NCBI RefSeq assembly: GCF_024436035.1
Contig: NZ_JANFNG010000016.1
Coordinates: 62,001-126,000, forward strand
DNA: 64,000 nt
Direction: 5' to 3'
Origin: Streptomyces humicola
GTDB taxonomy: Bacteria > Actinomycetota > Actinomycetes > Streptomycetales > Streptomycetaceae
The notes beneath the pieces are model-generated. The model saw only the letters and a program-made list of their open reading frames with translations, ran no database searches and was not told the origin of the DNA. Below are positions 62,377-64,000 of this stretch, one piece after another (the first letter of the stretch is position 1; each line of letters opens with the position of its first letter). Both the position numbers and the translations under genes were made by a program.

Positions 62377-62719
62377 CCATCACCTCCTTGATCAGCGTCG
62401 TATTGCGACGGTGTGCGGCGGGAAGCGGTGCGCGTACCTCCACTTGGTCCCGCTCCACCAAGTCGGCGAGGAGAACGGTGACCGCGCTGAACGGCAGCGC
62501 GAGATAGGAGGAGATCTCGGCGATGGATGTCGGATTTCCGCACAGGCGCAGGATGTCAGCGTGCTCGGGCGGCATTCCGGGCCGTGGCTCCTGCCGGGAG
62601 ACGATCAGTGAGACCAGATCGAGTCCGGCGTCCCTCGACGCCTGGGTCCTGCCGCCGGTGACGGCGTAAAGCCTGTCCGGTGTGCCCTCCTCTTCCACGC
62701 CCTCATCGGGTTCACGCAT
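62357..62719 (-). CDS. cvnC: Conservon DUF742 protein (CvnC)
   Basis: A 120-residue DUF742 protein: RLYAVTGGRTQASRDAGLDL, VSLIVSRQEPRPGMPPEHAD, CGNPTSIAEISSYLALPFSA and VTVLLADLVERDQVEVRAPL. It has a winged-helix-like fold and links the kinase-like CvnA and roadblock CvnB with the GTPase. The gene overlaps cvnB by 8 bp upstream and cvnD by 20 bp downstream. Confidence 0.93.
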   Translation of the reverse strand: MREPDEGVEEEGTPDRLYAVTGGRTQASRDAGLDLVSLIVSRQEPRPGMPPEHADILRLCGNPTSIAEISSYLALPFSAVTVLLADLVERDQVEVRAPLPAAHRRNTTLIKEVMDGLGKL

Positions 62720-63134
62720 GCGGGCTGCCCGTCATGCGCGGCGGACTCGTCAGATGCTCTCCGATGCGCGCCACCAGATCTCGCATGCACTGCGCGAGAA
62801 GCCCCGCGTCGACGCCGTGATCCGCCATCACGGCCAAATAGGCCCTGGCACCGGCCGCCATCAGATAGAGGAATCCACCGGAGACCTCGATCACGACCAT
62901 CCGCATCTTCCCGTCGCCGTGCGGGAACATCTCACCGACGGCCGCCGCGAGGCTTTGCAGACTCGCGCATGTGGCAGCGAGATATTCCGCCGTGTGCGGG
63001 TCGCTGTTGTCCGGGTCAGTGGCATATTCGGCCATGCGCAAACCATCCGCGGAGAGCAGCACCACGTGACGGATCTGCGGAACACTGGCCGCCAGGTCCT
63101 TGAAAATCCAGTCCATCTCGTCCCACCGTGGCAT
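62712..63134 (-). CDS. cvnB: Conservon roadblock/LC7 protein (CvnB)
   Basis: A 140-residue roadblock/LC7-domain protein: IFKDLAASVPQIRHVVLLSA, DGLRMAEYATDPDNSDPHTA, EMFPHGDGKMRMVVIEVSGG and FLYLMAAGARAYLAVMADHG. It is the presumed GTPase-activating or adaptor subunit for CvnD. ATG 63134 overlaps the cvnA stop by one base (TGATG); a GTG at 63137 is an alternative. Confidence 0.93.
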   Translation of the reverse strand: MPRWDEMDWIFKDLAASVPQIRHVVLLSADGLRMAEYATDPDNSDPHTAEYLAATCASLQSLAAAVGEMFPHGDGKMRMVVIEVSGGFLYLMAAGARAYLAVMADHGVDAGLLAQCMRDLVARIGEHLTSPPRMTGSPHA

Positions 63135-64000
63135 CACTGCTCCGCCTCTCCGTCGTGCCCGTCACCGGCCTGGCCGGCCTGGCCCTCCGGGCCACTTGTC
63201 GCCGGAGCACCGCTCAGACCCCGCATGAAGTCGGCCACCCACATGCCCGGTTCCTCGGTCACGGGGGTGCCGGAGGAGGCGGAGGTGCCGGACGTGGTCG
63301 AGGATGCGGGCGGCGGGGGCGCATCGGGGGGCGTGTCCGCACGCATCTGGCTGATGACGGTCGCGGCGGCGGCGTCGGATCCGGCGGGAGGTACCGCCAT
63401 ACGGCGATGACGCTGCGGCAGCCCGTTCGCGGTCCGCTCGTACGCCACCGGCATGTCGTCCTGCTCGGCGTCGGCAAAGGGCTGCCTGGGCCCGGGCATC
63501 CGGCGGGCCGGCGGGTCGACCGGCCGTGGCGGCGAGGCGAGCGCCCTGGAACGAGCCCTGACTCCGCTCACCGGTGCGGTGGTGATCCAGCGACGCGGCA
63601 CTGTGAGCACCGCGCGCACGCCTCCGTAGGCGTTGGGCCGCAACTCCACCTGGAAGCCGTGGGTCTGGGCGAGCCGGCCGACCACGGCGAGTCCGAGCTG
63701 CGGCGTCTCGCCCAGCTCGTTGAGGTCGATGCCGCGCCGCGCCTGCTCCAGGACGTGCTCGGCGCGGGCCCGTGTCTCCTCGCTCAGGCCGAGACCGCGG
63801 TCCTCGATCTCCATGGCGACGCCCGCCTGGACCTCGGTGGCGCTGAGGATGACGCGGGTCTTGGGCGGCGAGTACTGGGTGGCGTTGTCGAGCATTTCGG
63901 CCATCGCATGGATCAGCGGCTCCACGGCGGGACCGTCGACGGCGACCTTGGGCACGGAGGCGATGTCCACCCGGGTGTAATGGAGGATCCGTCCGACCGC
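63134..64000 (-). CDS. cvnA: Conservon sensor kinase-like protein (CvnA), C-terminal part
   Basis: The frame is open from the right edge (it begins AVGRILHYTRVDIASVPKVA), so the nitrate-sensor-like and transmembrane part lies outside. Visible is the HATPase domain: N box HAMAEMLDNATQYSPPKTRV, G box MEIEDRGLGLSEETRARAEH, and LGLAVVGRLAQTHGFQVELR with AYGGVRAVLTVP. A long Pro/Ala-rich C-terminal tail (about 150 residues) follows. No HisKA phospho-acceptor helix is seen in the part present. First gene of the leftward conservon operon. Confidence 0.9.
   Translation of the reverse strand, partial: AVGRILHYTRVDIASVPKVAVDGPAVEPLIHAMAEMLDNATQYSPPKTRVILSATEVQAGVAMEIEDRGLGLSEETRARAEHVLEQARRGIDLNELGETPQLGLAVVGRLAQTHGFQVELRPNAYGGVRAVLTVPRRWITTAPVSGVRARSRALASPPRPVDPPARRMPGPRQPFADAEQDDMPVAYERTANGLPQRHRRMAVPPAGSDAAAATVISQMRADTPPDAPPPPASSTTSGTSASSGTPVTEEPGMWVADFMRGLSGAPATSGPEGQAGQAGDGHDGEAEQ

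Overview
The window is high-GC actinobacterial DNA and almost certainly belongs to a member of the Streptomycetaceae. The evidence is extreme GC at third codon positions, an adpA/bldH gene interrupted by a rare TTA leucine codon, a five-gene conservon (cvnA-E) with a CYP157-type P450, a PAS-GGDEF-EAL protein of the CdgA type, and a gene order that, from memory, follows the Streptomyces coelicolor SCO2774-SCO2817 segment (acyl-CoA dehydrogenase, TetR, acyl-CoA carboxylase, hmgL, acdH, glmS, adpA, orn, cdgA). The desferrioxamine genes that I recall between acdH and glmS in S. coelicolor are not in this window.

Layout. 1-1010: the end of a sugar-phosphate isomerase-like gene and a small lipoprotein. 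1046-5101: a fused double ABC exporter with one degenerate ATP site. 5160-6760: a graveyard of decayed genes (AraC regulator, two VOC proteins, a pyridoxamine-oxidase-like protein) in front of an intact UvrA-like ABC protein. 9356-16040: a TPP enzyme, ureohydrolase and Na+/solute symporter on one strand, facing a PucR regulator and a phosphatase-like gene. 16051-24829: acyl-CoA metabolism, with tesB, an acyl-CoA dehydrogenase and a TetR repressor opposite the leucine/isovalerate operon accD1-accA1-hmgL-acdH. Two 16-bp operator-like palindromes lie between the TetR gene and the operon. 25236-30676: glmS, a universal stress protein, adpA and oligoribonuclease. 30803-33233: tRNA-His, a PNPOx-like protein, a class A beta-lactamase-like hydrolase and chorismate mutase. 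33184-38127: an antiporter, a secreted GH18 chitinase with a decayed relative behind it, and a two-component system. 38251-43416: a secreted protein, a spermidine-synthase-like protein, an NsdA-like TPR regulator, a PEP-mutase-like enzyme and a TetR regulator. 43554-47562: three overlapping genes that look like a Dna2-type nuclease-helicase divided over three polypeptides. 47629-52446: two small conserved proteins, tRNA-Lys, an M6 metalloprotease and cdgA. 52450-58992: a flavin oxidoreductase, then a GntR-controlled catabolic cluster with two Asp/Glu-racemase-superfamily paralogues, a 2-hydroxyacid dehydrogenase and an amidase. 59101-64000: a class I terpene synthase convergent with a conservon that runs off the right edge.

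Main points of interest: the three-gene Dna2-like operon with a Cas4/Dna2-type Fe-S nuclease; the bldA-dependent adpA with an extended C-terminus and a leader of alternating complementary GC-rich arms; the conservon P450 that lacks the EXXR motif and ends in an Arg/Trp-rich tail; the matched operator pairs for the TetR and GntR regulons; and the two local pseudogene areas. No rRNA, CRISPR array, insertion sequence or integrase was seen.
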